This document shows positions 1 through 6,499 of a stretch of 10,034 nt of DNA, piece after piece. How positions within the stretch are numbered: the first letter of the stretch is position 1; each line of letters opens with the position of its first letter. The notes under the pieces are model-generated. The model saw only the letters and a list, made by a program, of their open reading frames with translations, ran no database searches and was not told the origin of the DNA. The stretch comes from Deltaproteobacteria bacterium (GTDB lineage Bacteria > Desulfobacterota > SM23-61): positions 1 through 10,034 of the forward strand of contig JAPLIW010000190.1 in the NCBI GenBank assembly GCA_026388915.1, read 5' to 3'. Both the position numbers and the translations under genes were made by a program.

Positions 1-44
1 TGTGGCTAATAGATTTTGTTTTCTTTGACGAAAGGAGAACAAGC

Positions 45-866
45 GTGGAAAAGATGCTCAAGGATCGGGTGGCGATTGTGACCGGGTCCGGACGGGGGAT
101 CGGCCGCGCCGTGGCCCTTCTCCTGGCCCGGGAAGGGGCCAGGGTGGTGGTGAGCGATATCGACCCTGCCCCGGCCCAGGAAACGGTCGGGGAGATCAAA
201 AAGGCAGGGGGCGAGGCCCTCGCCTATCCCGGGGATGTAACCAAACCCGAATTCGCCGACGGGATCGTGAAACAGGCCGTCCAGGCATGGGGCGGACTCC
301 ACATCCTGGTGAACAACGCCGGGTTCACGTGGGACGCGGTCATCCACAAGATGACCGACCAGCAATGGGAAGCCATGCTGGGAGTTCACCTCACCGCTCC
401 CTTCCGCCTGATTCGGGCTGCCGCCCCCTATTTCCGGGAGGCGGCCAAACAGGAGAAAGAGGCCGGGAAGGTGGTGAACCGGAAGATCATCAATGTTTCC
501 TCCATCGCCGGGACGAGGGGGAACGCCGGACAGGCGAATTACGCCGCGGCCAAATCCGGGACCATCGGACTGGCGCGGGCCCTGGCCAAGGAGTGGGGAC
601 CCCTGAACGTTCAGGTGAACGCGGTGGCCTACGGCTGGATCGACACCCGCCTCACCAAGGAAAAAGAAGCTGGCCAGACGTTGGACCGCGACGGACAACC
701 GGTGGCCATCGGGATTCCCGCGGGCCTGCGCAACATGATGCGGATGGTCATTCCCATGGGAAGGGCCGGAACGCCGGAGGAAGCAGCGGGCCCGATTCTC
801 TTCCTTGCCTCGCCCCTTTCCGATTATGTGTCCGGGCAGTGCATTGAAATCGCCGGAGGGTTCTGA
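45..866 (+). CDS. Short-chain dehydrogenase/reductase (SDR), FabG-like
   Basis: This 273-aa protein is a classical SDR, expected to carry out NAD(P)(H)-dependent interconversion of an alcohol/hydroxyacyl group and a ketone in the cytoplasm. The substrate cannot be read from the sequence. Visible motifs are the Rossmann glycine motif TGSGRGIG (residues 13-20), an Asp ending strand 2 (D38, which usually favours NAD over NADP), NNAG (90-93), the catalytic Ser in NVSSIAG (S153) and Y166-x3-K170. Two positions are unusual: the tetrad Asn of the usual 'vNltapF' block is His (H115, in GVHLTAPF), and the usual Pro-Gly after the active site is Tyr-Gly (NAVAYGW, 192-198). Residues about 203-238 form a longer substrate-loop insertion than in FabG. 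The GTG start is chosen because AAAGGAG (31-37) lies 7 nt upstream; the ATG at 54 is a weaker alternative. A terminator at 949-982 ends the unit. Confidence 0.93.
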   Translation: MEKMLKDRVAIVTGSGRGIGRAVALLLAREGARVVVSDIDPAPAQETVGEIKKAGGEALAYPGDVTKPEFADGIVKQAVQAWGGLHILVNNAGFTWDAVIHKMTDQQWEAMLGVHLTAPFRLIRAAAPYFREAAKQEKEAGKVVNRKIINVSSIAGTRGNAGQANYAAAKSGTIGLARALAKEWGPLNVQVNAVAYGWIDTRLTKEKEAGQTLDRDGQPVAIGIPAGLRNMMRMVIPMGRAGTPEEAAGPILFLASPLSDYVSGQCIEIAGGF

Positions 867-880
867 GAAATGCGGAATGC

Positions 881-933
881 GCCCTGAACCAGGTGAGGTT
901 CAGGGCAGCCCTGCACTCCACGTAGTGCAGGGC
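881..933. repeat. Two tandem perfect 10-bp hairpins between direct repeats
   Basis: Two 26-nt hairpins stand one base apart. The first pairs GCCCTGAACC (881-890) with 897-906; the second pairs GCCCTGCACT (908-917) with 924-933. Both stems are perfect 10-bp stems with 6-nt loops. The outer six pairs (GCCCTG/CAGGGC) are identical and the inner four differ, yet stay paired. The 9-mer GCGGAATGC occurs on both sides (872-880 and 932-940) and again, with its last base changed, at 939-947. The array lies just after the SDR stop and before the terminator, so it would form the 3' end of the mRNA. It could act as an RNA-stabilising end or be a small palindromic repeat; the sequence does not decide. Confidence 0.7.
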
Positions 934-948
934 GGAATGCGGAATGAT

Positions 949-982
949 AAGGGGCCTCGGCGGAAGCCGAGACCCCTTTTTT
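949..982 (+). terminator. Rho-independent terminator of the SDR gene
   Basis: AAGGGGCCTCGGC (949-961) pairs with 966-978 around a GGAA tetraloop, with one C-A mismatch. The stem runs straight into six T residues (977-982). It lies 83 bp after the SDR stop, beyond two other hairpins. Confidence 0.85.
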
Positions 983-1024
983 CATGAGCGAAGACTGGAG
1001 AAATTCCGCCTGCGGCAGCCCGGA

Positions 1025-2782
1025 TCAGAAAAGATCTTCCCGTTTTTTCGGTGGCTCGGATGTCTCCTGATCTTCTCCCGTGCCTTTGAGAGCGGATGGG
1101 GTCGAGGCAGCAGAGGGTTTTATAATTCCCCGCCAGAGGGCAGAGGGCCAGAAATACTTCTTGAGGAAGCCTTCTTTGGTCTCCTTTTTCAATTCTTCGA
1201 TGGCCAGACGGTCCGCTTCTTCGGGAGTCACTTTCTCCGGACGGGTCTCGCCGATCATCGGCCCTTCCTTCTTCTTGAACGGGGCTCTTTCGCCGCGGGA
1301 GGTCTCTCCCCGGGTGAAGTCGATGTTGATCTGGTGATGGGGCAGACCGGGCTGCCCGGCGATTTGAAGCTTCAACCCATAGATCTTTTCCAGGCGGAAA
1401 AGCTCTTCTCTCTTCTGGTTGAGGAGGTAGGTGGCCACTTCTTCCGGCAGCTCCACCCGAACCCGGGTGCATCCGCCGCGGGCCAGCCCCGCCCGCACCT
1501 GGCGCAGGACGGTGAGAGCGGCGGATTCCGTGGATTTGACCAATCCGGTTCCTTCACAATTCCCGCAGGCGACGAGGGCTTTTTCGCTGAGGGCCGAACG
1601 GATGCGCTGCCGGGATAGTTCCAGGAGGCCGAAGCGGCTGATCCGGCTCACCTCGACCCTCGCCTTGTCCCGCTTCAGGGCATTGCGCAGACAACGTTCG
1701 ACCTCCTGGTTATGCTTCCGGTCGTACATGTCGATGAAATCAATCACCACCAGCCCGCCCAAGTCGCGCAGACGCAATTGGCGGGCGATCTCTTCCGCCG
1801 CTTCCAGGTTGGTTCGAAGAGCCGTCTCCTCCATTCCCCGGCCCTGGGTGGCCCGCCCTGAATTGACATCCACCGACACCAAAGCTTCGGTGGGGTCGAT
1901 GACCACCGACCCGCCGGATTTGAGGGGAACCCTCCTTTCGAAAATCGTCTCCAACTGCTTTTCCAGCTCATATTTGGAGAAGAGGGGGCGCTTTTCTCCG
2001 TAAAGCTTGAGCTTATTCTGGTACCGGGGCATGATGGAGCGGAAAAATTCCTTGGCCTGGTTGAAGACTTCCTTGCTGTCGATGAGAACCTCTTCGATGT
2101 CGGAAGTGAAATAATCCCGGATCGAGCGGATAACCAGGTCTCTTTCCTCGTAAATGAGCGCGGGGGCGGGAGCCTTTTCCGATTTGGCCTGAATGGTGTC
2201 CCAGAGACGGAGGAGGTAATGCAGGTCCTTGGACAGGTCGGTCTTGGCCCGGTCCAGGCCCGCGGTGCGCACGATCAACCCCATCCCCGGGGGAACTTCA
2301 AGATCATGGACAATCTCTTTGATCTTCCGTCGTTCCTTCTCCCCCTCGATTTTGCGCGAGATCCCGCCCCCGTCGCTTCCGGGCATGAGGACCAGGTACC
2401 TCCCGGGGAGGGAGATGTAGGTGGTCATGGCCGCCCCCTTCGTCCCCATCTCCCCCCGTTCCATCTGCACCAGGACTTCCTGGTTGCGGCGGATCGCTTC
2501 TTGCACCCGGGGGCGGGATTCTCCTTCTTTCTTCTGCGAGGGGGCATAGTAGTTCGGATGGATTTCCGAGAAGGGGAGGAAGCCGTGGCGGGATTCGCCA
2601 TAATCCACAAAGACCGCCTGAAGGCTGGGCTCGATGTTGACGATTTTGGCCTTGTAGATGTTTCCCCGGGCCGGCACCGGGAGGGAGGTTTCGACGATCA
2701 GTTCGGCCAGGACCCCGTCCTCCACGATGGCCATCCGGCTCTCTTCCGGATCCTGGGCATTGATGAGCATTTTCTTAATCAT
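1025..2782 (-). CDS. rne: Ribonuclease E/G family endoribonuclease (RNase E-type)
   Basis: This 585-aa protein belongs to the RNase E/G family, which cuts single-stranded AU-rich RNA, often in a 5'-monophosphate-dependent way, in mRNA decay and rRNA/tRNA processing. The start MIKKMLINA matches the RNase E beginning. An S1 RNA-binding domain covers about residues 38-120 (GNIYKAKIVNIEPSLQ, VDYG). The 5'-sensor block is VRTAG (171-175). The catalytic metal-binding aspartates are D305 (VDVNSGR) and D348 (VIDFIDM). The Zn-link Cys pair is C406/C409 in CGNCEGTG. The N-terminal half resembles RNase E more than RNase G. After about residue 490 only a short charged tail remains, so the long degradosome scaffold of E. 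coli RNase E is absent. The ATG is preceded by GAGG at a short 4-nt spacing. The gene starts 33 bp after the amidohydrolase gene and is probably co-transcribed with it. Confidence 0.95.
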   Translation of the reverse strand: MIKKMLINAQDPEESRMAIVEDGVLAELIVETSLPVPARGNIYKAKIVNIEPSLQAVFVDYGESRHGFLPFSEIHPNYYAPSQKKEGESRPRVQEAIRRNQEVLVQMERGEMGTKGAAMTTYISLPGRYLVLMPGSDGGGISRKIEGEKERRKIKEIVHDLEVPPGMGLIVRTAGLDRAKTDLSKDLHYLLRLWDTIQAKSEKAPAPALIYEERDLVIRSIRDYFTSDIEEVLIDSKEVFNQAKEFFRSIMPRYQNKLKLYGEKRPLFSKYELEKQLETIFERRVPLKSGGSVVIDPTEALVSVDVNSGRATQGRGMEETALRTNLEAAEEIARQLRLRDLGGLVVIDFIDMYDRKHNQEVERCLRNALKRDKARVEVSRISRFGLLELSRQRIRSALSEKALVACGNCEGTGLVKSTESAALTVLRQVRAGLARGGCTRVRVELPEEVATYLLNQKREELFRLEKIYGLKLQIAGQPGLPHHQINIDFTRGETSRGERAPFKKKEGPMIGETRPEKVTPEEADRLAIEELKKETKEGFLKKYFWPSALWRGIIKPSAASTPSALKGTGEDQETSEPPKKREDLF

Positions 2783-2815
2783 ACATCCTCGAAGGGTAAG
2801 AATCAGTGCCAGTCG

Positions 2816-3694
2816 CTATTGTACCCGATATTGGCGATCAAAACCACCCTTTATCCGGGTGGCGAAGAGACGCTGGGCGTTCCCCCCCTGAATCTTGGCC
2901 CGGACCCGGGGAGAAAGGCCCGCCTCGGCCATCTGCCGAAAATACCTCGCCGGGGAGAGGAGGGGGAAATCGCTTCCCCACAGGATCCGGTCGGGTCCGA
3001 TGATCCGGACGGCCAGGGAATAGATTTGAGGCCGATAAAGGAAAGGGGAGGCGGCCGTATCGTAATAAACCCTTCGGGCCGCCCGGGCCACTTCGGGCAT
3101 GAGTTCGTAAAAGAAAAATCCCCCTCCCCAGTGGGCCAGAATCACGTCGACCTCGGGAATCTGCCGCAGAAGGTGGTAGATGGGCTGGAGGGTTTTCGGG
3201 CTCTTGCCCGGATAATCGTGCCCCACCGGTTCACTCGCATGGAGAAGGACGGGGACTCCCGTACCGGGAAGGGACTGCGCCAGGGATACCAGACGGCGTA
3301 CCTCTGGGGCGGTGATGCCTCCGTGATAAAAAGCCAATTCGCCGATTCCCTTCGCCCCCCGGGAAAGGCAGCGCGCCAATTCCTTCTTCGCCTGGCGCAG
3401 GGAATGGAGGGGGGGGCAAATAAGGGGAAGGATCCGGTCCGGGAATTTCCGCGCGCCATCCAGGAGGTAGTCATTTCCCTCCCGGCAGAGCCCGGGGTCC
3501 TTCCAGGGAAAACCGCAGACCACGCTCCGGTCCACGTTCTCACGGTCCATGGTCTCCAGGAGGTCTTGGAGTCCGGCCAGGCGGGCTTTTTCGCCGTCAT
3601 AGAGGAGCCGGAAACTCTCATCCCGGGTACAGAATTTTTTTCGTTTCTTCCGGACCTCGTCCGGGAAGAGATGGGTATGGGCATCGATGATCAT
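2816..3694 (-). CDS. Amidohydrolase family (Amidohydro_2) metal-dependent hydrolase/decarboxylase
   Basis: This 292-aa TIM-barrel protein resembles the Amidohydro_2 family (Pfam PF04909), which includes decarboxylases of the ACMSD type and various C-C or C-N hydrolases. The N-terminal DAHTHLF gives the metal ligands H6 and H8. Further ligand candidates are H152 (LLHASEPVGH), H188 (AHWGGG) and D242 (ILWGSDFPLL). The ending IQGGNAQRLF (268-277) is the usual C-terminal helix motif of the family. Length is normal. The reaction and substrate cannot be assigned. The ATG places the metal motif directly at the N-terminus, as is common, but there is no clear Shine-Dalgarno in front of it. It is the first gene of a leftward pair with the RNase E/G gene; the two have no known pathway in common. 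Confidence 0.88.
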   Translation of the reverse strand: MIIDAHTHLFPDEVRKKRKKFCTRDESFRLLYDGEKARLAGLQDLLETMDRENVDRSVVCGFPWKDPGLCREGNDYLLDGARKFPDRILPLICPPLHSLRQAKKELARCLSRGAKGIGELAFYHGGITAPEVRRLVSLAQSLPGTGVPVLLHASEPVGHDYPGKSPKTLQPIYHLLRQIPEVDVILAHWGGGFFFYELMPEVARAARRVYYDTAASPFLYRPQIYSLAVRIIGPDRILWGSDFPLLSPARYFRQMAEAGLSPRVRAKIQGGNAQRLFATRIKGGFDRQYRVQ

Positions 3695-3770
3695 AGGGTT
3701 GGATCGAATCCCCCGGGCAGCGATGGATCTATTCTCCTCTCTCCTGACCTCCGGCCTCGGCCGCGAAGGG

Positions 3771-3799
3771 TTGAAGAATTCCGGGGGATGTGGTAGAAA
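3771..3799 (+). promoter_or_regulatory. Candidate sigma70-type promoter of the Cys-pair protein gene
   Basis: TTGAAG (3771-3776) is followed after 17 bp by TAGAAA (3794-3799). Transcription would start near 3806, ahead of the AAAGGAG at 3828. This supports translation from the ATG at 3844 rather than from the in-frame GTG at 3790, which lies inside the promoter. Confidence 0.45.
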
Positions 3800-3843
3800 T
3801 TTCTTATCCTTCGCGATTCACCCCGGGAAAGGAGCCCCCGCTT

Positions 3844-4104
3844 ATGAAATGCCCCCATTGCGGCCAGAACCTGGCCGCTGGAAGCTGCCCCTCTTGCAGT
3901 TCCGAAGTCTTCGAGGAAAGCCTCTTCTGCCATCGCTGCGGAAGCAAACTGGAAAAGCCGAAAGCCAAACCCAAGACGGTCGAAGGAGAAGAGCTCGATT
4001 TCTCCAAACGCATCCTGTGCAGCGATGGAACCTGCATCGGGGTGGTGAATGAACAGGGCGTCTGCAAGGTCTGCGGGAAGCCCTACACCGGCGGTCCCGC
4101 CTGA
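3844..4104 (+). CDS. Small zinc-ribbon protein with five cysteine pairs
   Basis: This 86-aa protein of unknown function contains ten cysteines arranged as pairs: C3/C6 (CPHCG), C15/C18 (CPSC), C29/C32 (CHRCG), C59/C64 and C74/C77 (CKVCG). The first pairs resemble double zinc ribbons (DZR/zinc_ribbon_2 type); the last two pairs, after a Lys-rich linker (35-47), look like a second knuckle, ILCSDGTC...VCKVCGKPY. Zn or Fe-S binding is inferred from spacing only. The start has AAAGGAG (3828-3834) 9 nt upstream. There is no membrane segment or signal peptide. The gene is divergent from the amidohydrolase and ends 4 bp from the end of the convergent transpeptidase gene. Such proteins can be nucleic-acid or protein adaptors, but nothing here fixes a role. 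Confidence 0.8.
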   Translation: MKCPHCGQNLAAGSCPSCSSEVFEESLFCHRCGSKLEKPKAKPKTVEGEELDFSKRILCSDGTCIGVVNEQGVCKVCGKPYTGGPA

Positions 4105-4108
4105 TCCT

Positions 4109-5392
4109 TCAATTCAACTGCTTGCGGAAATACGTTTTCAGGGCCTCTTGGGCGATGAAGACTCCCCGGAATTTATAGCGCTGATGGTTAATGACCATGG
4201 CGGAAAAGGCGACCTGGGGATCCTCGGCCGCGGCAAACCCCACGAACCAGTCATAAAGGCCGGGGGGGTTATCCCCGCTCAGAGAACCGGTCTTTCCGCT
4301 CACCGTCACTTTATTCAGGAGATCCTTTCCGTAACGCTGAAAAGTCCGGGAGGCGGTTCCGTCCTCCACCGTGCGGCGCATCATCCGGTTCAGGTCCTGG
4401 GCGGTTTTGGCCGAGATGGGCTGAGCCCAGGGGGCCGCCCGGCCCTCATAGAGAATTTCCCCTTCCTCACCCCGCACTTGTTCAATCAGGTAAGGCCGCA
4501 TCATGATTCCCCCGTTGGCGATGGCCGCGGCAATCAGCGCTCCGTGGAGGGGATTCAGGGTGACCTCGCCGAAACCGGCTCCGCAGCGCGCGAGTTCATA
4601 GGATTCCTCCGGGATCACCGCTTTGCTCGGATCCACGGGAAAATCGAAGGGAAGAGGCTGGTTGAACCCGAAGGCCGAGGAGTAGTGCCGCAGGGTCTCG
4701 GAGCCCACGAGCTTGGAGGCGACCCGCCCAAAGACCACATTATTCGATTTGCCCAGAGCGTCATCGAATTGAGTCTGGTGTTCCCATTTGGAGGTCTTGT
4801 TGATCTTGCTCGGGCCCAAACGATACTGATTCCCCATGAAAGATACGGAAGAGTCATAATGGAGAACCCCTTTTTCCAGAGCGCAGGCCGCGGTGATGAT
4901 CTTGAAGATCGATGCCGCCGGATACGTGGCCCGGTTCCAGATTCCCCCGTTCTCGGACCGATTGCGGGAGTATTCCGCCAAAGCCAGGATCTTTCCCGTT
5001 TTCGGTTCCAGCGCCACGAAAGCGCCGAAAGGGGGCCGGTGGGTGCGAAAGACCTCCTCCACGGAGGCCTGTAGAACGGGGTCCACCGTGTAGATAAGCT
5101 GATAGGGCCCGCGACGTTCCGTGAATTTCCCGTCCACGATTTTATGGAAGGAAGGAGAAGAACCGTTGACCGGGAAAGAATCCAAACCTGCTGGGGGGTA
5201 GGCAGCCGGGCTGCGGCTGTCCTTTTTCGCCGCCTGGAGAAAAGAAATGCCCATCCAGGACACCGCCAGGAAAAAAGCGAGAATCCCGAGAAGGGGGCGG
5301 ACATAGAATCGGCGGGTCCGACCTCCCCCGGGAGGCCGGGAGGCGTTTCTTTTTCTTCGATCCCTTGCGGGCTCCCTCCATCCAAGGTTCAT
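4109..5392 (-). CDS. Membrane-anchored penicillin-binding transpeptidase-domain protein
   Basis: This 427-aa protein carries a penicillin-binding transpeptidase domain, which cross-links peptidoglycan stem peptides on the outer face of the inner membrane. A basic N-terminus (about 1-32) is followed by one hydrophobic segment (about 33-54), as in a type II anchor. The active-site motifs are complete: S161-I-F-K164 (the acyl-ester serine), S216-N-N218 and K367-T-G369 (SGKTGSLSG). The catalytic domain starts at about residue 97 (YQLIYTVDPVLQ), leaving only a short linker: the PBP 'dimer' pedestal of class B PBPs such as FtsI/MrdA is missing, and there is no glycosyltransferase domain. The start is well supported by AGGAGG (complement of 5401-5406) 8 nt upstream. 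The ATG overlaps the TGA of the PIN-domain gene (ATGA), suggesting translational coupling. It could be a peptidoglycan transpeptidase or a D,D-carboxypeptidase/endopeptidase-like variant. Confidence 0.92.
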   Translation of the reverse strand: MNLGWREPARDRRKRNASRPPGGGRTRRFYVRPLLGILAFFLAVSWMGISFLQAAKKDSRSPAAYPPAGLDSFPVNGSSPSFHKIVDGKFTERRGPYQLIYTVDPVLQASVEEVFRTHRPPFGAFVALEPKTGKILALAEYSRNRSENGGIWNRATYPAASIFKIITAACALEKGVLHYDSSVSFMGNQYRLGPSKINKTSKWEHQTQFDDALGKSNNVVFGRVASKLVGSETLRHYSSAFGFNQPLPFDFPVDPSKAVIPEESYELARCGAGFGEVTLNPLHGALIAAAIANGGIMMRPYLIEQVRGEEGEILYEGRAAPWAQPISAKTAQDLNRMMRRTVEDGTASRTFQRYGKDLLNKVTVSGKTGSLSGDNPPGLYDWFVGFAAAEDPQVAFSAMVINHQRYKFRGVFIAQEALKTYFRKQLN

Positions 5393-5829
5393 TCCGATTT
5401 CCTCCTGTCCGGATAAAATTTGAGCTTCCCGGCGAGAGTTTTTTGCGCCCGCCGCAGTGCTTTATTCGGGGTGTAGAGCAGAACGCCGTGGGCCTGGGCC
5501 ATGTGGGCCAGGTACCCCTCTCTCAGGGATATTTCTTTTCCCCGCTGCCGGAGCTGCAAAGCCAGACGGGCGGCTTGCACCCAGGCTTCGGGCGATTCCG
5601 GGAGCATGGGGAAAACCCGGGTAAAATTCTGCAGAACCTTGATCTCTTCCTCGCTTTCGGCGGCGTTCAAAAGTTCCCCCACGATCAGACCCAGACCGCA
5701 GACCCGTCCGGCATCCATCAGGGCGTTGACCTCCTGAAAGGTCCGTTCTTCCTTGAGAAGATAGCTCCGCCAGATGGGGGTATCGATGAGGACGGAAGGA
5801 TGAGGGCGGGGGACTTTGCGGTCGCTCAT
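5389..5829 (-). CDS. PIN-domain protein, VapC-like toxin with degraded active site
   Basis: This 146-aa protein has the layout of VapC-family PIN ribonucleases, toxins that cut tRNA or rRNA and are neutralised by a partner antitoxin. The first acidic residue is D16 (VLIDTPIW) and the second is E52 (IVGELLNA). The two C-terminal positions differ from the usual Asp-Asp pattern: the block normally like 'lxDaxiA' reads SLREGYLA (E104 in place of Asp), and the block normally like 'TxDxxF' reads YTPNKAL (N122 in place of Asp). It may therefore have weak or no nuclease activity. The ATG lies 3 bp after the antitoxin stop with no strong Shine-Dalgarno, so translation probably depends on the antitoxin gene. 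The stop overlaps the start of the transpeptidase gene. The family call is good; toxicity is uncertain. Confidence 0.82.
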   Translation of the reverse strand: MSDRKVPRPHPSVLIDTPIWRSYLLKEERTFQEVNALMDAGRVCGLGLIVGELLNAAESEEEIKVLQNFTRVFPMLPESPEAWVQAARLALQLRQRGKEISLREGYLAHMAQAHGVLLYTPNKALRRAQKTLAGKLKFYPDRRKSE

Positions 5830-5832
5830 GTC

Positions 5833-6015
5833 TCAAGCCTTGGCCATTCGCTGCCATCTTCCCTGGCCGGCCAGGTTCTTGATCGTTTCCAATTTCTTCC
5901 GCTTGATACAGTCCTGGATAGCGGTGATAACCGCCTGGGTCTTGGTTTTCGCCGGCGCGACTTCCAGGAGGTCTTCCACCAGCTCCCGGGGAAGGGTCAC
6001 CGTGGTCCTTTTCAT
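5833..6015 (-). CDS. VapB-like ribbon-helix-helix antitoxin
   Basis: This 60-aa protein looks like a short VapB antitoxin: it should bind DNA as a dimer through its N-terminus and the PIN protein through its C-terminus. The N-terminus MKRTTVTLPRELVEDLLE has the strand-then-helix pattern of a ribbon-helix-helix fold (strand 2-8, helix A about 9-20, helix B about 25-41). The C-terminus (LAGQGRWQRMAKA, 48-60) resembles the Gly/Trp toxin-binding tail of VapB proteins. The ATG at 6015 is preferred over an in-frame start at 6066: it has GGAG 6 nt upstream, and the upstream start lies within the promoter and ahead of the expected transcription start near 6038. It is the first gene of the operon with the PIN protein and the transpeptidase. 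Confidence 0.82.
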   Translation of the reverse strand: MKRTTVTLPRELVEDLLEVAPAKTKTQAVITAIQDCIKRKKLETIKNLAGQGRWQRMAKA

Positions 6016-6029
6016 GAGATTCTCCAGCA

Positions 6030-6049
6030 CAATAATTTTCAATAATTTT
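6030..6049. repeat. Tandem direct repeat (2 x CAATAATTTT)
   Basis: The 10-mer CAATAATTTT occurs twice in exact tandem (6030-6039, 6040-6049). It covers part of the -10 element and the early transcribed region of the antitoxin operon, so it could be a second regulator site or simple AT-rich leader sequence. Confidence 0.6.
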
Positions 6050-6073
6050 ATGCTGTTTTTTAGCATATGTCAA
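6045..6073 (-). promoter_or_regulatory. Promoter of the antitoxin/PIN/transpeptidase operon with operator-like dyad
   Basis: On the minus strand a perfect -35 TTGACA (complement of 6068-6073) is followed after exactly 17 bp by TAAAAT (complement of 6045-6050), one mismatch from consensus. The spacer is filled by a 6-bp inverted repeat, TATGCT (6049-6054) and AGCATA (6062-6067), 7 bp apart. A dyad between -35 and -10 is a typical place for an autorepressor, and the first gene encodes a ribbon-helix-helix protein. The promoter match is direct observation; VapB-type repression is inference. Transcription would start near 6038. Confidence 0.8.
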
Positions 6074-6137
6074 ACCCTTTTTGGTGTGCGGCTGGGCAGC
6101 GTCCCCGGCCCTGCGGAAGGGGAAAAGAAGTTTTCCC

Positions 6138-6166
6138 TTGCTGGAAATGCTCTTTTCGGCTAGATT
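6138..6166 (+). promoter_or_regulatory. Candidate promoter of the 75-aa protein gene
   Basis: TTGCTG (6138-6143), a 17-bp spacer and TAGATT (6161-6166) lie about 100 bp before the gene, divergent from the antitoxin operon promoter some 65 bp away. A 9-bp hairpin, AGGGGAAAA against TTTTCCCTT (6118-6126/6131-6139, one G-T pair), touches the -35 and could be a regulator site. Confidence 0.4.
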
Positions 6167-6271
6167 AAAAGCGCCTTTGAGGTCTGGGGTGCGAAAGGGG
6201 CGCGACCGGACCCGGAAATATTCTCCGTTTCCCCGGCAAGAGGAAGAAAGAAACCCAAGGAGGAGATCCCC

Positions 6272-6499
6272 ATGAGACCGGGACTGGATGAATCGGCCTG
6301 GGCCAAAGAGATGAAGAAGAAAGTGGACGAGGAAATGGCCAAAAAGGAAATGGAGAGCGTTCTTTACTGGAAAGGAGAAATGGAAAAAATTCTGGCAAGG
6401 AGACCCGAGAGCCTTGCTACCTTCCAGATCGAGATCCAGAATTTCCTGCAACGTATGCAAAATCGAGTTCGGGTCTTGAAAAGCTCCCTTCAAAAATAG
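6272..6499 (+). CDS. Small charged helical protein, unknown function
   Basis: This 75-aa protein is not assigned to a known family. The start is well supported by AAGGAGGAG (6257-6265) 6 nt upstream. The sequence is rich in Lys and Glu, has no Cys, and looks helical throughout: a first helix at about 8-40 (WAKEMKKKVDEEMAKKEMES) with a YWKGEMEK motif (32-39), a short break at RRPES (43-47), and a second helix at about 48-73 (FQIEIQNFLQRMQNRVRVLK). The pattern would suit a helical hairpin or a small coiled-coil adaptor. There is no signal peptide or membrane segment. It stands alone, between the divergent antitoxin operon and the AT-rich origin-like region, with its own candidate promoter. GC content resembles the neighbouring genes, not the AT-rich gap that follows. 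Confidence 0.7.
   Translation: MRPGLDESAWAKEMKKKVDEEMAKKEMESVLYWKGEMEKILARRPESLATFQIEIQNFLQRMQNRVRVLKSSLQK

Noticed and set aside
867..990. CRISPR-like array
   Set aside because: The repeated units are self-complementary hairpins one base apart without spacers of regular length.
2219..3796. Long 525-codon plus-strand open frame
   Set aside because: It is antisense to the RNase E/G and amidohydrolase genes, whose motifs are clear; its own product has no family motifs.
4049..5074. 341-codon plus-strand open frame
   Set aside because: It is antisense to the transpeptidase gene, which has all three catalytic motifs in the right order.
6118..6139. Hairpin as a terminator
   Set aside because: The stem has an A/T-rich upper part and no T-run after it on either strand, and it sits at a promoter; operator or chance is likelier.
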